From positions 59,147-123,146 of the forward strand of contig CAVRQQ010000027.1 of NCBI GenBank assembly GCA_963723355.1: a stretch of DNA of 64,000 nucleotides, given 5' to 3'. The position numbers and the translations under genes are program-made. Every line of letters starts with the position of its first letter. Positions within the stretch are counted from its first letter, which is position 1. This document shows, piece after piece, positions 9,114 through 18,673 of this stretch. This DNA is from JAFDBW01 sp963723355. Its GTDB lineage: Bacteria > Desulfobacterota > Desulfuromonadia > Desulfuromonadales > BM103. Under the pieces are notes generated by a model. The model worked only from the letters and a program-made list of their open reading frames with translations. It searched no databases and had not been told where the DNA came from.

Positions 9114-9716
9114 TTAGAGATATTTCCGGATCGCCTCCGCCAACTGTTCCGGGGTTTCCTCATAAAGGAACCGGTAGCGGACTTTGCCCTGTTTGTCGTG
9201 GAGAAAGACGGTGGTCGTGTGATTGATCGAGTACCAGTTGCTGGTTTGGCCCGGAATGATCATGTAATGAGCATGATAGGCTTTCACGACCTTGTCGATG
9301 TCCGCTTTGGTCCCGGTCAGGCCGATTGCATTGACGCCGAAATAGTCAACATATTCCTTTAATAATTTGGGGTTGTCCCGCTCGGGATCGACGGAAATGA
9401 ACACCGTTCGCACCTGCTCAACCTGCTCCTTGCTCAGCAGATTGAATGCACGCTGGAGTTTGGCCAGGGTACTCGGACAGGCGTCAGGGCAGGAGGTGTA
9501 ACCGAAAAACAGCAGGACGATGTTCCCTCTGAGATCCTCTAGTTGGAACGGTTCGCCGCTGGTCCCGGTGAGGGTGAAGTTGCCGCCAGGGTTGAAAAAC
9601 TGTGCGGGATCGGGCTCTGTCATTTTCGGTGGATCGATAAAAAAAGATCCCACGATAACAAGCAAGCAGATGCCGATCCCGGCCAACGTCAGTTTTATCA
9701 GCAGGTTTCTCTTCAT
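9114..9716 (-). CDS. Sco1/SenC family copper chaperone/thiol oxidoreductase
   Basis: A 200-residue membrane-anchored periplasmic protein: one N-terminal helix (residues 8-26), then a thioredoxin fold with the copper-binding cysteines in CPDAC (C76, C80) and the distal histidine in SINHTTTVFL. Sco proteins insert copper into the CuA site of cytochrome oxidase or keep its cysteines reduced. It is the last gene of a three-gene minus-strand operon with a PCuAC copper chaperone, the usual pairing. Confidence 0.92.
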   Translation of the reverse strand: MKRNLLIKLTLAGIGICLLVIVGSFFIDPPKMTEPDPAQFFNPGGNFTLTGTSGEPFQLEDLRGNIVLLFFGYTSCPDACPSTLAKLQRAFNLLSKEQVEQVRTVFISVDPERDNPKLLKEYVDYFGVNAIGLTGTKADIDKVVKAYHAHYMIIPGQTSNWYSINHTTTVFLHDKQGKVRYRFLYEETPEQLAEAIRKYL

Positions 9717-9745
9717 TCATGGCTCTCCAGCACGCCCATGCCGAA

Positions 9746-10207
9746 TCAGTGGTGGGACATGGGGGGCATCGATCCCCATTTTTTGACGACGACATCGACC
9801 ACTACCGTTGCCCTGTCGGTAAAGTTCAGCGAGAGCGGGATCGTCTCTCCCTCTTTAATCGGCCTGACAAGGCCGATCAGCATAATGTGATAGCCTTTCG
9901 GAGCGAGGATCGCCTGCCCGTTGGCAGGGATACGGATTTCGCTCACCTCCTTCATTTTCATGATTTCGCCGACTTGTTCCATGGTGTGGATTTGGACGGT
10001 CTCTGCGACGTCACAGTCCGCTGATTTCAGGACGGCATCGTCAGATCCGGCATTGTGGATTGTCATAAAAGCGGCCGTGGTTGTTGCAGACGGGGGAATG
10101 CCGCGAATCCAGGCATCCTGGACGGTGATCCCCTGCGCCCCGGCGTTAGCAATAGACAGCAGCAAAAAGACTGTTAAAAAACAAAGACTTCGAGAGAGCA
10201 ATTGCAC
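9746..10207 (-). CDS. PCuAC family periplasmic copper(I) chaperone
   Basis: A 153-residue secreted protein with a signal peptide ending near ANAGAQG and a cupredoxin-like PCuAC domain (DUF461). The Cu(I) ligand pattern of spaced His and Met is visible in AAFMTIHN, ETVQIHTMEQ, IMKMKEV and PKGYHIMLIGL. It hands copper to CuA in partnership with Sco, encoded 29 bases downstream. The presence of both suggests the cell makes a copper-containing terminal oxidase, encoded elsewhere, despite its anaerobic respiratory equipment. Confidence 0.9.
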   Translation of the reverse strand: MQLLSRSLCFLTVFLLLSIANAGAQGITVQDAWIRGIPPSATTTAAFMTIHNAGSDDAVLKSADCDVAETVQIHTMEQVGEIMKMKEVSEIRIPANGQAILAPKGYHIMLIGLVRPIKEGETIPLSLNFTDRATVVVDVVVKKWGSMPPMSHH

Positions 10208-10247
10208 AGGAATTTCCTTTCAAAGAAATATGGTTGCTGCCTGACAC

Positions 10248-10682
10248 TCAATAATCGAGGGTCAGGATTCTCCCCTTGGTGAAATCGAAAAAGGCGTTCT
10301 TGTCAGCGATCTGTATCCCGTCGGCAACATCCTCCCTGGATTTCCCCGCCGCCTTGAGGCACCCCGGACAGACCATCAATGTCGCTCCCTGCTTGAGCAG
10401 CGCGCTGAACTGTGTCCGGGAGGACGGGAAGTGGGAGTAGGTAATGTCGGGAGAATCCTTGAGAACCGCATCCACGCCCTTGATATCAATATAGACAAGC
10501 ACATCGTGATCGTCCGCCATGATTTTGGCCATGTTGAGGGCCATGAGCAGCCGGTGCGGATCGTCGCTGCCATGGCTGATATGGATGAAAACACCATCCT
10601 TGACATTATCTTCCGCATGGACCGGGGGTGCCAAGACAGCGGCTAAACAGAACACGCTGAACAAGACCAGAGCTCTTTTCAT
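10248..10682 (-). CDS. Secreted DsrE/DsrF-like family protein
   Basis: A 144-residue protein with a signal peptide (cleavage near VHAED) followed by a DsrE-like fold. Distinctive segments are HGSDDPHRLLMALNMAKIM, LVYIDIKGVDAVL and a CPGC motif in LMVCPGCLKAAGK, which could be redox active or bind metal. I start at the ATG at 10682 because AAGGAGAG lies just before it; the longer frame to 10787 has no supporting SD and hides the signal peptide. It heads the PCuAC-Sco operon, so a thiol or copper-related role is plausible but not shown. Confidence 0.8.
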   Translation of the reverse strand: MKRALVLFSVFCLAAVLAPPVHAEDNVKDGVFIHISHGSDDPHRLLMALNMAKIMADDHDVLVYIDIKGVDAVLKDSPDITYSHFPSSRTQFSALLKQGATLMVCPGCLKAAGKSREDVADGIQIADKNAFFDFTKGRILTLDY

Positions 10683-11143
10683 CGGATCTCTCCTTTCCTT
10701 ATCGCAATAGACCTTTTGTGACATAGGTGGCGAGGTGACGTCGCCTGCCACCAGGTTCATTACGGGCTTAATTCCCCGGTGATTCACGTGGGATTATCAA
10801 CAGGTATAGCAGCTCAGATAACACTGTCAATCGAGGAACAGCCGGTTAGTTCAAAGGAAGTGACAGGAATTGGTTTTTCGCGGTTTGCTCCGACACCCTT
10901 CGTGCGCAGGTTGGACGGGGGACACAACTCATCGAAGTCCTCCCAAAAGTGACCATTGCCGACACGAAAACGGCCGTGTTATTGATAGAATTCAAGAAGC
11001 ACGTTATAACCCTCTAAAGAGGCTCGGGGTTAAGATGATCACAGCAATCGCCACCTTCCAATGACCAAATTCAATCACTATCGACGAAGCCCGTAAGATC
11101 TTTTAGAGTTTGTTCGTTTTGCCACGTTCTAATGTTATAATAA
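10683..11143. other. Intergenic region with an inverted repeat near the copper operon
   Basis: No convincing coding sequence. At 10729-10745 an inverted repeat (GGCGA, 7 bases, TCGCC) lies about 45-60 bases upstream of the DsrE-PCuAC-Sco operon and could be an operator or part of a leader. The rest shows nothing I can name. Confidence 0.4.
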
Positions 11144-11725
11144 CCTGTGCGGGAAAGATTCCGGAGCCTTGTGCCGCTTGCACCGGTGGCAATCAGCCCG
11201 CAATCGACCCTTTTGCTGACAGGCAGGCCGCTATGCGTCCGTCACAAAGAAAACCTCATCAGTCGTTCACTCAGTCGATCATCAGCGCCTGCATAGCCCT
11301 GTTTGCTCTCATGGTGCTATGAGCGGCTTCGCCCCTCCATGCTGCCGACCAGGAGCGGATCGAGTCGATGCGAAAAAGCGTCTTCGCCCTCGACAGCCAA
11401 GACAGACGCCATCCGGAGAACTACAGCGTTCCTCCCTGTGCGGGAATGATTCCGGTGCCTTGTGCCGCTTGCACCGATGGCTATCCTCCCGCAATCAACC
11501 CTTTTGCTGACAGGCAAGGCTCTATGCGTCAGTCACAAAGAAATTCTCTTCAGTCGTTCACCCAGTCGACCATCAGCGCCTGCATATACTTTTTTGTTCT
11601 CATGGTGCTATGCGCGGCACCACCACTCTATGCTGCCGATCAGGAGCAGATCGAGTCGATGCGGAAAAGCGTCTTCGCCCTCGACAGCGCACGACAGACG
11701 GCATTCAACGAACTCGAGAGTTCCT
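11144..11725 (+). repeat. 291-bp in-frame tandem duplication (two copies)
   Basis: Copy 1 is 11144-11434 and copy 2 is 11435-11725. Matching landmarks (CCTGTGCGGGA, GCCTTGTGCCGCTTGCACC, CAGGAGC followed by ATCGAGTCGATG) are displaced by exactly 291 bases, equal to 97 codons. The copies cover an upstream leader plus the first 67 codons of the secreted-protein gene that starts at 11524. They differ by scattered substitutions, so the event is not recent, and the 3' end of copy 1 has diverged most. Confidence 0.9.
11233..11434 (+). pseudogene. Dead first copy of the secreted-protein 5' end
   Basis: Starts with ATG and MRPSQRKPHQSFTQ, closely matching the start of the intact gene 291 bases downstream. 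The signal peptide ends prematurely at a TGA (11320-11322) where the intact copy has TGC. Downstream of the stop the frame still reads AADQERIESMRKSVFALDS, nearly identical to the live copy, and then runs into copy 2. It is a nonsense-inactivated remnant of the tandem duplication. Confidence 0.85.
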
Positions 11726-12451
11726 CCCTGTCCCAGGGTGAAATAGACGACTACAAGGATTTCATCGTTTACCTCAACACCCGGATCGTCAACTACTGTA
11801 TGGAACTGACCGAACAGGGTGGCGAGGCCACCGTGGAAGGGCTGCCATGTCCCGACATCTCGACAATGGGCAATGCAGAAGAGGTACAAGTGCCCACCGA
11901 GGAGACATACATTTACTTCCCTGTTTCCGAACCTGCAGAAACCCACACCCAGGCGGAAAAAACTGCGAGCATGGACAAACAGCTGTTTGCCGCCCTCGCC
12001 GATTTTGACGAACTGCTCCTGAAGGAAGAGGAGAAAGTTTCAGCCAGAGTTCCCAGTCAAAGAGAAACAGGATCTGCCGGTCAGGATGGGACAAGCGGCA
12101 GCGGCGGGGCCTCCGGAGAAACAGGAGAATCCGGTGAAGGCAGCGGTGACCAGGACGGGTCCGGCACGACATCGGCAGACGCGGGCGAGTCCAGTTCAAG
12201 CTCTGCACAGAGCGGCCAGACCGCCCAGGGCGGAACGAGCCTCCGGTGCACATAGCAATGTCGGCGCCGGCAGTGCCGACATCGACCATTCGGCTTATGG
12301 AGCCCCCGGCGGTAAGCTCCCGCCCCCGCAGGACGATGATATCGTTGCCAGGCAGTTGCGCGAGGCAGCCGAGAAGGAAACCGACCCGGAATTAAAAAAG
12401 AAGCTCTGGGAAGAGTACTGGAAATACAAAGGTGTAAAGAAGGGAGAATGA
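11524..12451 (+). CDS. Secreted coiled, Ser/Gly-rich protein heading the vWA/ExbB operon (one frame break)
   Basis: Starts MRQSQRNSLQSFTQ with a signal peptide cleaved near LYAADQ. A helical region (residues 35-80) with two cysteines is followed by an acidic segment and a long Gly/Ser/Thr/Glu-rich low-complexity stretch. The first frame stops at 12255; shifting by one base near 12232-12241 restores a sensible tail ending KKLWEEYWKYKGVKKGE at 12451, 7 bases before the next gene. No family recognised. Its position suggests a periplasmic or exported partner of the machine encoded downstream. The start was chosen by comparison with the duplicated copy; the SD is weak. Confidence 0.65.
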
Positions 12452-12458
12452 ACGGTCA

Positions 12459-13679
12459 ATGAATAGATTGTTTGTAATGCTTCTGGCTCTCCTGGTGCTC
12501 TCCGGTTGTGCCACGATGCAAAGCGAGGTCGCGGACCACGTCAGGCCGATGGTCGCCGAGCAGGAGCTCGACAGTTCGGAACTGCTCGACGTGGCGATCG
12601 TCATTTTTGACTCGGAAGAATTGACCGACGATGAGATCAGTGAGCTGGGCCTGTCAGAAGAAATTCGCCGGGCGGAAGAGCGCTACATGCCAATCCAGCT
12701 CAAATACACCATGCAGCGAACCGGTTACTGGGGTGCGGTACGCGTGGTGCCCACGCCAAGCAAAGCCCACCTCCAGGTGCGTGGAACAATTGTCCATTCC
12801 GACGGTGAACAGCTGACTCTCGAGATTGAAGCCTACGATTCGCGCAACGTCAAGTGGTTCGAGAAATCCTACTCGGAAGAACTGCGGCTATCTGAGTACT
12901 CCGGCATTGCCCCGGAAAAGAAAGACCCCTTCCAGGACGTCTATAACACCATCGCCAATGATCTGGCCGCACATCGCGAAGAACTCACGGCAGAAGATTT
13001 CCGGGAGATCCAGCAGGTTTCGGAACTGCGTGCCGCCCACGACATGGCACCGGATGCGTTTGACGGCCACCTTGAAGTCGACAAAAAGGGAATCTACCAG
13101 ATCGCCCGTCTGCCTGCAGATAGCGACCCGATGCTGCAACGGGTCCGCGCCATCCAGCTGCGCGACGACATGCTGCTCGACACCATCAACAGTTACTACG
13201 AGGTCTACTACAATGATCTCTGGCAACCGTACAGCGACTGGCGCAAGCTCTACAATGAAGAACTCGTCGCCATGAAAGAGGTAAAAAAACAGGCCCTGAC
13301 CAGACAACTGCTCGGGCTTGCCGCAATCGTCGGTGGCGTGGCCATGAGCACCAACTCCAATGTCTCAGGATCTGGACTGCCCGGGTTGATGGTCGTCGGT
13401 GGAGCCGCCGCCATTTACAGCGGCTTCCAGAAGAGCCAGGAGACCAAAATCCACAGGGACGTGATTGAAGAGTTGAGTCTCTCATTCTCATCGGAAGCAG
13501 AGCCACTGGTGATCGAAGTGGTCGGAGAGACTGTCCGGCTGACTGGCACTGCCGAGGAACAGTATCAGCAATGGCGTAAAATGCTCCGCGAGATATATGC
13601 CTCGGAAACCGGCTTCCCGGTCGCTCCAGAGAACTCCGACATGGAGCCGACATCAAATCAACCCGCAGAGGTCATGTAG
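12459..13679 (+). CDS. Outer-membrane-type lipoprotein of the vWA/ExbB operon
   Basis: A 406-residue lipoprotein with lipobox LSGC (Cys17). Residues 45-150 (VAIVIFDSEE, QRTGYWGAVRVVPTPSKAHLQVRG, LEIEAYDSRN) look like the N-terminal domain shared by TolB/CsgG/GNA1162-type envelope proteins. A short glycine-rich hydrophobic patch, LLGLAAIVGGVAM and LMVVGGAAAIYSGF, lies near residues 283-325. Residue +2 after the cysteine is Ala, so outer-membrane sorting is likely. It sits between the secreted protein and the TPR membrane protein in a tightly packed operon. Exact function unknown. Confidence 0.75.
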   Translation: MNRLFVMLLALLVLSGCATMQSEVADHVRPMVAEQELDSSELLDVAIVIFDSEELTDDEISELGLSEEIRRAEERYMPIQLKYTMQRTGYWGAVRVVPTPSKAHLQVRGTIVHSDGEQLTLEIEAYDSRNVKWFEKSYSEELRLSEYSGIAPEKKDPFQDVYNTIANDLAAHREELTAEDFREIQQVSELRAAHDMAPDAFDGHLEVDKKGIYQIARLPADSDPMLQRVRAIQLRDDMLLDTINSYYEVYYNDLWQPYSDWRKLYNEELVAMKEVKKQALTRQLLGLAAIVGGVAMSTNSNVSGSGLPGLMVVGGAAAIYSGFQKSQETKIHRDVIEELSLSFSSEAEPLVIEVVGETVRLTGTAEEQYQQWRKMLREIYASETGFPVAPENSDMEPTSNQPAEVM

Positions 13680-13688
13680 GCTCGTCCG

Positions 13689-15196
13689 ATGAGCGAGGAG
13701 TCCAAGCACAAAAAACCTGGGGAACGTCAGCAGAGCCGGCCACCGAACCTGGTCCCTCCCGATGCAGGGGACATCGGAGAGTCGAAACCCTCCCGCATCA
13801 TGCCACTGGCGATTATCGGTGCCGGCCTGCTGCTTGGCAGCTCTTGCCTTGTTGGTAATCTTCCTGCCCATGGGCAACGACACCCGGGACACAAAAAATT
13901 CTACTAGAACCGCCGCCTGGCCCTGCCATCGTGGCGAAGCCGGCACAACAGGAAGTCCCTGTGCCTGACTCCAAAGCAGCTGAAGAGATCGAAGCACTGA
14001 TCGGCGACTGGCTGCGCGAACAGGCCGAGGCCGAAGCCGAGAATATTGCAGCCTGGGGTGGCGAGGCGTATGCCGGAGCGGTCGCCCTGGAACAGGAATG
14101 TGAGCGGTTGCTCGGCGAACATGAGTACCAGCCGGCTCAGGAATCATGTACAAGAGCAATTAAAGAGCTGGACCAGCTCATGACGGCAAAGCCAGCCCTC
14201 CTTGAACGAGCCTTGCTTGCCGGGACGCTGGCGCTGGATAAGGGCGAGCCGGAAGCCGCCGCCGAGCTCTTCCGGGAAGCACTGGAGATTGATGCCGGCA
14301 ACGAGCAGGCGCTCGCCGGTATCCGAAGGGCGGAAAACCTGCCAAAAGTTTTGCAGTTCCTAAAAGATGGCGAAAGTCTTGAAAATTCAGGGGATTCTAA
14401 CGGCGCCCTGCTGGCATTTCAAGCCGCCGTCAACCTCGACCCCGCCTACCCTCCGGCCCAGGAAGCTCTCAATCGCGCCGAAACATCTATTGCCAACCAG
14501 AAATTCCAGCAGGCAATGAGCCAGGCCCTGCAGGCGCTTTCAGCTGACCGCCTGTCTGCAGCCGGGAAAGCCTTGCAGCAAGCAGAAGGAATTCGCCCGG
14601 GCGATCCTTCCGTCAGAGATCTCAAGCAGCAGCTGGCACGCAGGCGACTTGCCGTGCAACTGGACAGTCTGCGCCAGGAGTCAGTCCGGTTTGAGCAGGC
14701 GGAGCGTTGGCCGGAAGCCCTGAAGTCTTGTGAAAAAGCATTATCCCTCGATGCTCATGCCTCGTTTGCCGTCGCCTGCAAGGAGCGGGTCAGCCGGAGA
14801 ATCGACCTGGACAAGCAGCTGCAGGGCTTTCTGACCCGTCCGGAGCGACTCTTTGAGGACGCACCCCTCAAGGGGGCACGACAGCTGATCGCCTTTGCGA
14901 ACACCGTCGAGCCACGCGGGCCCCGGCTTGCCGGCCAGATCAAACGCCTGACCGGGCTGATTACCGAAGCGGAAGCCGAGGTCGAGGTGGTCATTAAATC
15001 CGACGGCTTGACTGAAATATCTATCTACCATGTCGGGCGTCTCGGCAGTTTCCACGAGAAACGACTGGTCCTGCGCACCGGCGACTACACCGCGACCGGC
15101 AACCGCAAAGGGTACCGGGATACGCGACAGACTTTGAAAGTCAGGCCAGGGTCGGGAGCTCTGGTGTTCAGCCTGGTTTGCGAGGAACCGATTTGA
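13689..15196 (+). CDS. Single-pass TPR-like membrane protein (two frame breaks)
   Basis: The start region MSEESKHKKPGERQQ leads into a membrane helix that only reads through if one base is removed near 13830-13840 (giving LLLAALALLVIFLPMGNDT) and one from the A run near 13886-13892 (giving ILLEPPPGPAIVAKP). Then about 380 periplasmic residues follow with at least three TPR-like repeats (LERALLAGTLALDKGEPEAA, LLAFQAAVNLDPAYPPAQEA, WPEALKSCEKALSLDAHAS) and a C-terminal beta domain. Topology: short cytoplasmic N-terminus, one helix, periplasmic repeats. The stop TGA overlaps the next start, indicating coupling. Probably a scaffold; function not known. Confidence 0.72.
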
Positions 15197-17611
15197 ACCG
15201 CCTGATTGAGATATTCAATGGTGAAGAGGTCATTCGTCTCGACGAATCCAGCCTGCCGCTGCAGATCGGCACGAATGAATCGGCACACATACGCCTGGAA
15301 GGCAATTTCGAGGTTGCCGCCTACGTCGGAGAGGATCGCAACTACCTCTTTTTGCAGCCGGCAGAAAACGATATCGCGATTTTTCATAACGATCAACGGG
15401 TGACCCGCTCGGTCTGGGTCAAGTCGGAAGACACGACCCGCATCGGCACGGCACTGATTGATTGGCGGCTGAGCGGGCAACGCGTTGAAGCACGGATTTC
15501 GAACACCGCTGGGCCCAGACTGCAACCGCCATCCGAATTGCCTGACCAGCCTGCAGACAACGACAACAAGATCGACGCGTCTGAACCCCTTCCGACAGTT
15601 CCTGACAAACCCGCTGCGTTCAGTCGCCACAGACGACCAATCTTTATCGGCCTTTTCATCCTCCTGCTGGCCACGGCTGCGTTCGTCCTGCTGGCCAAGC
15701 CACTGGCCATCACGGTAAGCCCGAACCCGGACACAATGGATGTCTCGGGATTCCCACCAGTGATGAAATATGGTGACCGTTACCTGGGCATAATTGGCAG
15801 TTATCTTCTGCAGGCCGAGAAAGAAGGCTACCAGGCCCTGGCGCAAGAAATTGAAATTTCCAGGGATGGCAGCAACTATTCTTTCAACATGGAAAAACTT
15901 CCGGGACTGATCGACCTGGCCAGTGAGCCTCCGGGGGCGACGGTAACCATCGACGGGGCCATCGTCGGCTCGACCCCGCTGTACGGGCAGGAGATTGCCG
16001 CAGGAAACCGCACTGTCCGCTTCGAGCATGACCGCTACCTGCCGGAAGAGAGGGTCGTCGAGATCGAAGGCTTCGGCAAACAATCAAGCCTGGCCGTGAC
16101 CCTTGCGCCGGCCTGGGCCATCTTCACTCTGGAGACCGATCCGGAAGGGGCAACCGTAGCCGTTGACGGCACCGAAAAGGGCGTAACGCCTCTGGAGCTG
16201 GAGTTGCTTGCCGGGCAGCGGGACATCGTCTTTACCAGGCCGGAGTACACTCCCCTGGCAGTCGAGCTGGTCGTCGAGGCGGGTCAGGACCAGAAGCCGC
16301 CCGCCTACCGCATGGAACTGGCACCGGCAATCCTGAAGATCAGGTCGGAGCCTGCAGGGGCCACGGTGACAACCGGAGGCGTCTACCAGGGCCGGACACC
16401 GGTCGAAATTACTCTGCCGGCAAGGACCTCACATGAAATCCGGTTTTCTGCTGCCGGTTACAAGGGAGCGAATCAAAAGTTGACGCTGGCCCCTGGAGAG
16501 GAGCGGGTCCTTGATGTCACTCTCGAACCTGAGTACGGCACCATCTTCATCATGGCAACTCCGGCGGACGCAACCCTCAAGATCGACGGCAAGACCCAGG
16601 ACAGCGCAAACGGGCGTTTCCGCCTGACGACACAAGCTCACACCATCGCCCTGCAGGCAGATGGTTATCAGACGTAAACCAGGAGCATCACTCCCCAGGC
16701 GGCCTACAGTCAGCGGGTAGAACTCGTCCTGACCCGCAAGGGGTCGCCCGCCAAGGCGACAAAAGCCACAGCCGCAGCCGCAACGAGCCGCAAACAGAAC
16801 CGGACTCGGGCAGAAGCTGGTCCTGTTCGCACCAAAAACCTTCCGGATGGGCGCTTCACGTAACGAGGCAGGCCGTCGTGCCAACGAAACCGAGCACGAA
16901 GTGCTCATGCAGCAGGAATTCTATCTTTCCGAACGCGAAGTGACCAATGCCGAGTACCAGCGCTTCCAGCCGCAGCACGCATCCGGAGTCTCGGGCAACC
17001 GGTCGCTGGAAATTGCCACTCACCCGGTGGTCAACGTCACCTGGGAGGACGCTGCCCGCTTCATGAACTGGCTCAGCCAGAGAGATGGCTTGCCGCCCTA
17101 TTACACGGGAAAAGACGGGACCATGGTTGCAGAGGATCCCAAAGGGATCGGCTACCGGCTGCCAACCGAGGCGGAGTGGGCCTATGCCGCCCGTGTCGCA
17201 GGGCGCACGGAAAGAGACCGCTACCCGTGGCCGGGGAAATTTCCGCCCAAAACAAAGGCCGGGAACTTCGCCGACGAATCCGCCCGGCACCTTTTGCCCA
17301 CTGTCATCAAGGGTTACAACGACGGCTTCGCAGCCACTGCACCCACCGGCTCCTTCCCAGCCAACCCGGCAGGAATTTATGATCTCGGTGGCAACGTTGC
17401 CGAATGGTGCCATGACTATTACGCCGCCAATGCCGCCAGCGCGAACAAAGGGGCCGTCGACCCGATGGGGCCCGGGACAGGGAGCCATCGGGTAATCAGA
17501 GGTTCAGGCTGGCGCGACGCCAGTATCACCGAATTGCGGTTCAGCTACCGCCGCTACAGTCGCGAGCCGGCCAGCGATATCGGTTTCAGAATTGCGAGGT
17601 ATGCCAAGTGA
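15193..17611 (+). CDS. Membrane protein with N-terminal FHA-like region, PEGA repeats and FGE-like domain (two breaks)
   Basis: Starts at TTG 15193, overlapping the previous stop. Order: a cytoplasmic beta-rich region of about 110 residues resembling a degenerate FHA domain; one helix near residues 150-172 (FIGLFILLLATAAFVLLAK); then PEGA repeats such as DPEGATVAVDGTEKGVTPLE and SEPAGATVTTGGVYQGRTPVE; then a formylglycine-generating-enzyme/sulfatase-modifying-factor (SUMF1-like) domain beginning FAPKTFRMGASRNEAG and ending RGSGWRD, GFRIARYAK. A TAA at 16675 and a frame change near 16795-16805 interrupt it, but the flanks read as one protein. No catalytic cysteine pair is visible in the FGE-like domain, so it is probably a binding module. 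About 805 residues in all. Confidence 0.7.
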
Positions 17612-17838
17612 AGACGATCATCTTGACCCTGTTCCTGCTGCTGGTCGTTGGCAGCGGTATGGCGGCAGACAAACAACCCGACAAGGATTCTGCCAAGAGC
17701 CCCGGGACAACCGAGACCCAAAAGAGCTCCGGGCAGAAAACCGTCGAAAAGAAGGACACGGTGCAGTGGCCGCGCCCTTACAAGTCAACCGAAGAAGTCA
17801 GTGCCGACAGCATGGTGCCTTTCCCAACCGACATCTGA
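17608..17838 (+). CDS. Small secreted lysine-rich protein
   Basis: A 76-residue product starting at GTG, which overlaps the previous stop (GTGA). A signal peptide ends near GSGMAAD, followed by a charged, disordered linker (KQPDKDSAKSP, QKSSGQKTVEKKD) and a short conserved-looking end, VQWPRPYKSTEEVSADSMV. No family recognised. The overlap and spacing place it firmly in the operon. It could be a periplasmic connector peptide. Confidence 0.6.
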   Translation: MKTIILTLFLLLVVGSGMAADKQPDKDSAKSPGTTETQKSSGQKTVEKKDTVQWPRPYKSTEEVSADSMVPFPTDI

Positions 17839-17854
17839 ACGAGGTGGACAACCG

Positions 17855-18664
17855 ATGCGCAGCAAAAACTTTCCTATCGAAATGGTTTACCAGGTCTTCA
17901 GCCTGCTGGTGGTCTTTATTATCGTGCATGGCACTTACGCTGCACTGATTCGCCCCCAGGCCGAGTCGTTTCTGGCAGCGGAGTACGTCCGTATGGCTGA
18001 ACAGCCCGATGCCGTTCAGGAGCAGAACTTCTACGTCGTGATCAAGGACTTTGAACAGGAGGCCTGCATGATCCTGTTCTTCTGGGCGCTGGCAATTCTC
18101 GCCTACAAGGGAGTCGTGGTCTGGCGCCAGCAGGGGCAACTGGAGGAAGACCTGCTGCAGCTCCCAGAAAACATGCCGATCGGCCCAGAGGATACGCGGG
18201 AACTGATCGGCCGGCTGCATGAACTTCCCGGAGAGAGCCGCCAGTTTCTGCTGCCCACGGCGCTGTTAAGCGCGACCCAGAGGTTTGCATCGACCCGCAA
18301 CATCCAGGATGCAGCCACCGCGGTCCGGACCGCTTGTGATACCCACGGCGACCGGCTCGACTCTGAGCTTTCCATTATCCGTTACGTCGCCTGGGCGATC
18401 CCCTCGGTCGGTTTCATCGGCACAGTCCGCGGCATCGGCTCGGCCCTCGCCCAGGCGCACCGTGCCGTAGAGGGCGATATCACGGGCGTCACACAAAGTC
18501 TCGGAGTCGCTTTCAACTCGACGTTTATCGCCCTGGTCTTAAGTATCATACTGATGTTTTTTATCCACCAGCTCCAACTGCGGCAGGAGCGGCTGATCCT
18601 CGACGCCGACAGCTACTGTCAACAGAACCTGATCAACAAGCTGCGAACCAAACCGTTGCCGTAA
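17855..18664 (+). CDS. MotA/TolQ/ExbB-type proton channel subunit
   Basis: A 269-residue membrane protein. The start at 17855 has GAGGTGG before it; the longer frame upstream is read-through of the preceding gene in another frame. Helix 1 is at residues 9-30 and helix 2 near 66-86; after a cytoplasmic domain comes the conserved pair AWAIPSVGFIGTVRGIGSAL and LGVAFNSTFIALVLSIILMF, which matches the TolQ/ExbB/MotA channel helices that form the stator pentamer. The partner ExbD/TolR/MotB-like subunits are presumably the two vWA proteins that follow. It would turn proton or sodium flow into mechanical work. Confidence 0.88.
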   Translation: MRSKNFPIEMVYQVFSLLVVFIIVHGTYAALIRPQAESFLAAEYVRMAEQPDAVQEQNFYVVIKDFEQEACMILFFWALAILAYKGVVVWRQQGQLEEDLLQLPENMPIGPEDTRELIGRLHELPGESRQFLLPTALLSATQRFASTRNIQDAATAVRTACDTHGDRLDSELSIIRYVAWAIPSVGFIGTVRGIGSALAQAHRAVEGDITGVTQSLGVAFNSTFIALVLSIILMFFIHQLQLRQERLILDADSYCQQNLINKLRTKPLP

Positions 18665-18673
18665 GGTTGCCCC

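Noticed and set aside
11368..11523. Upstream extension of the secreted-protein frame
   Set aside because: Open only because the duplication is in frame; it hides the signal peptide, and the paralogous copy supports the start at 11524.
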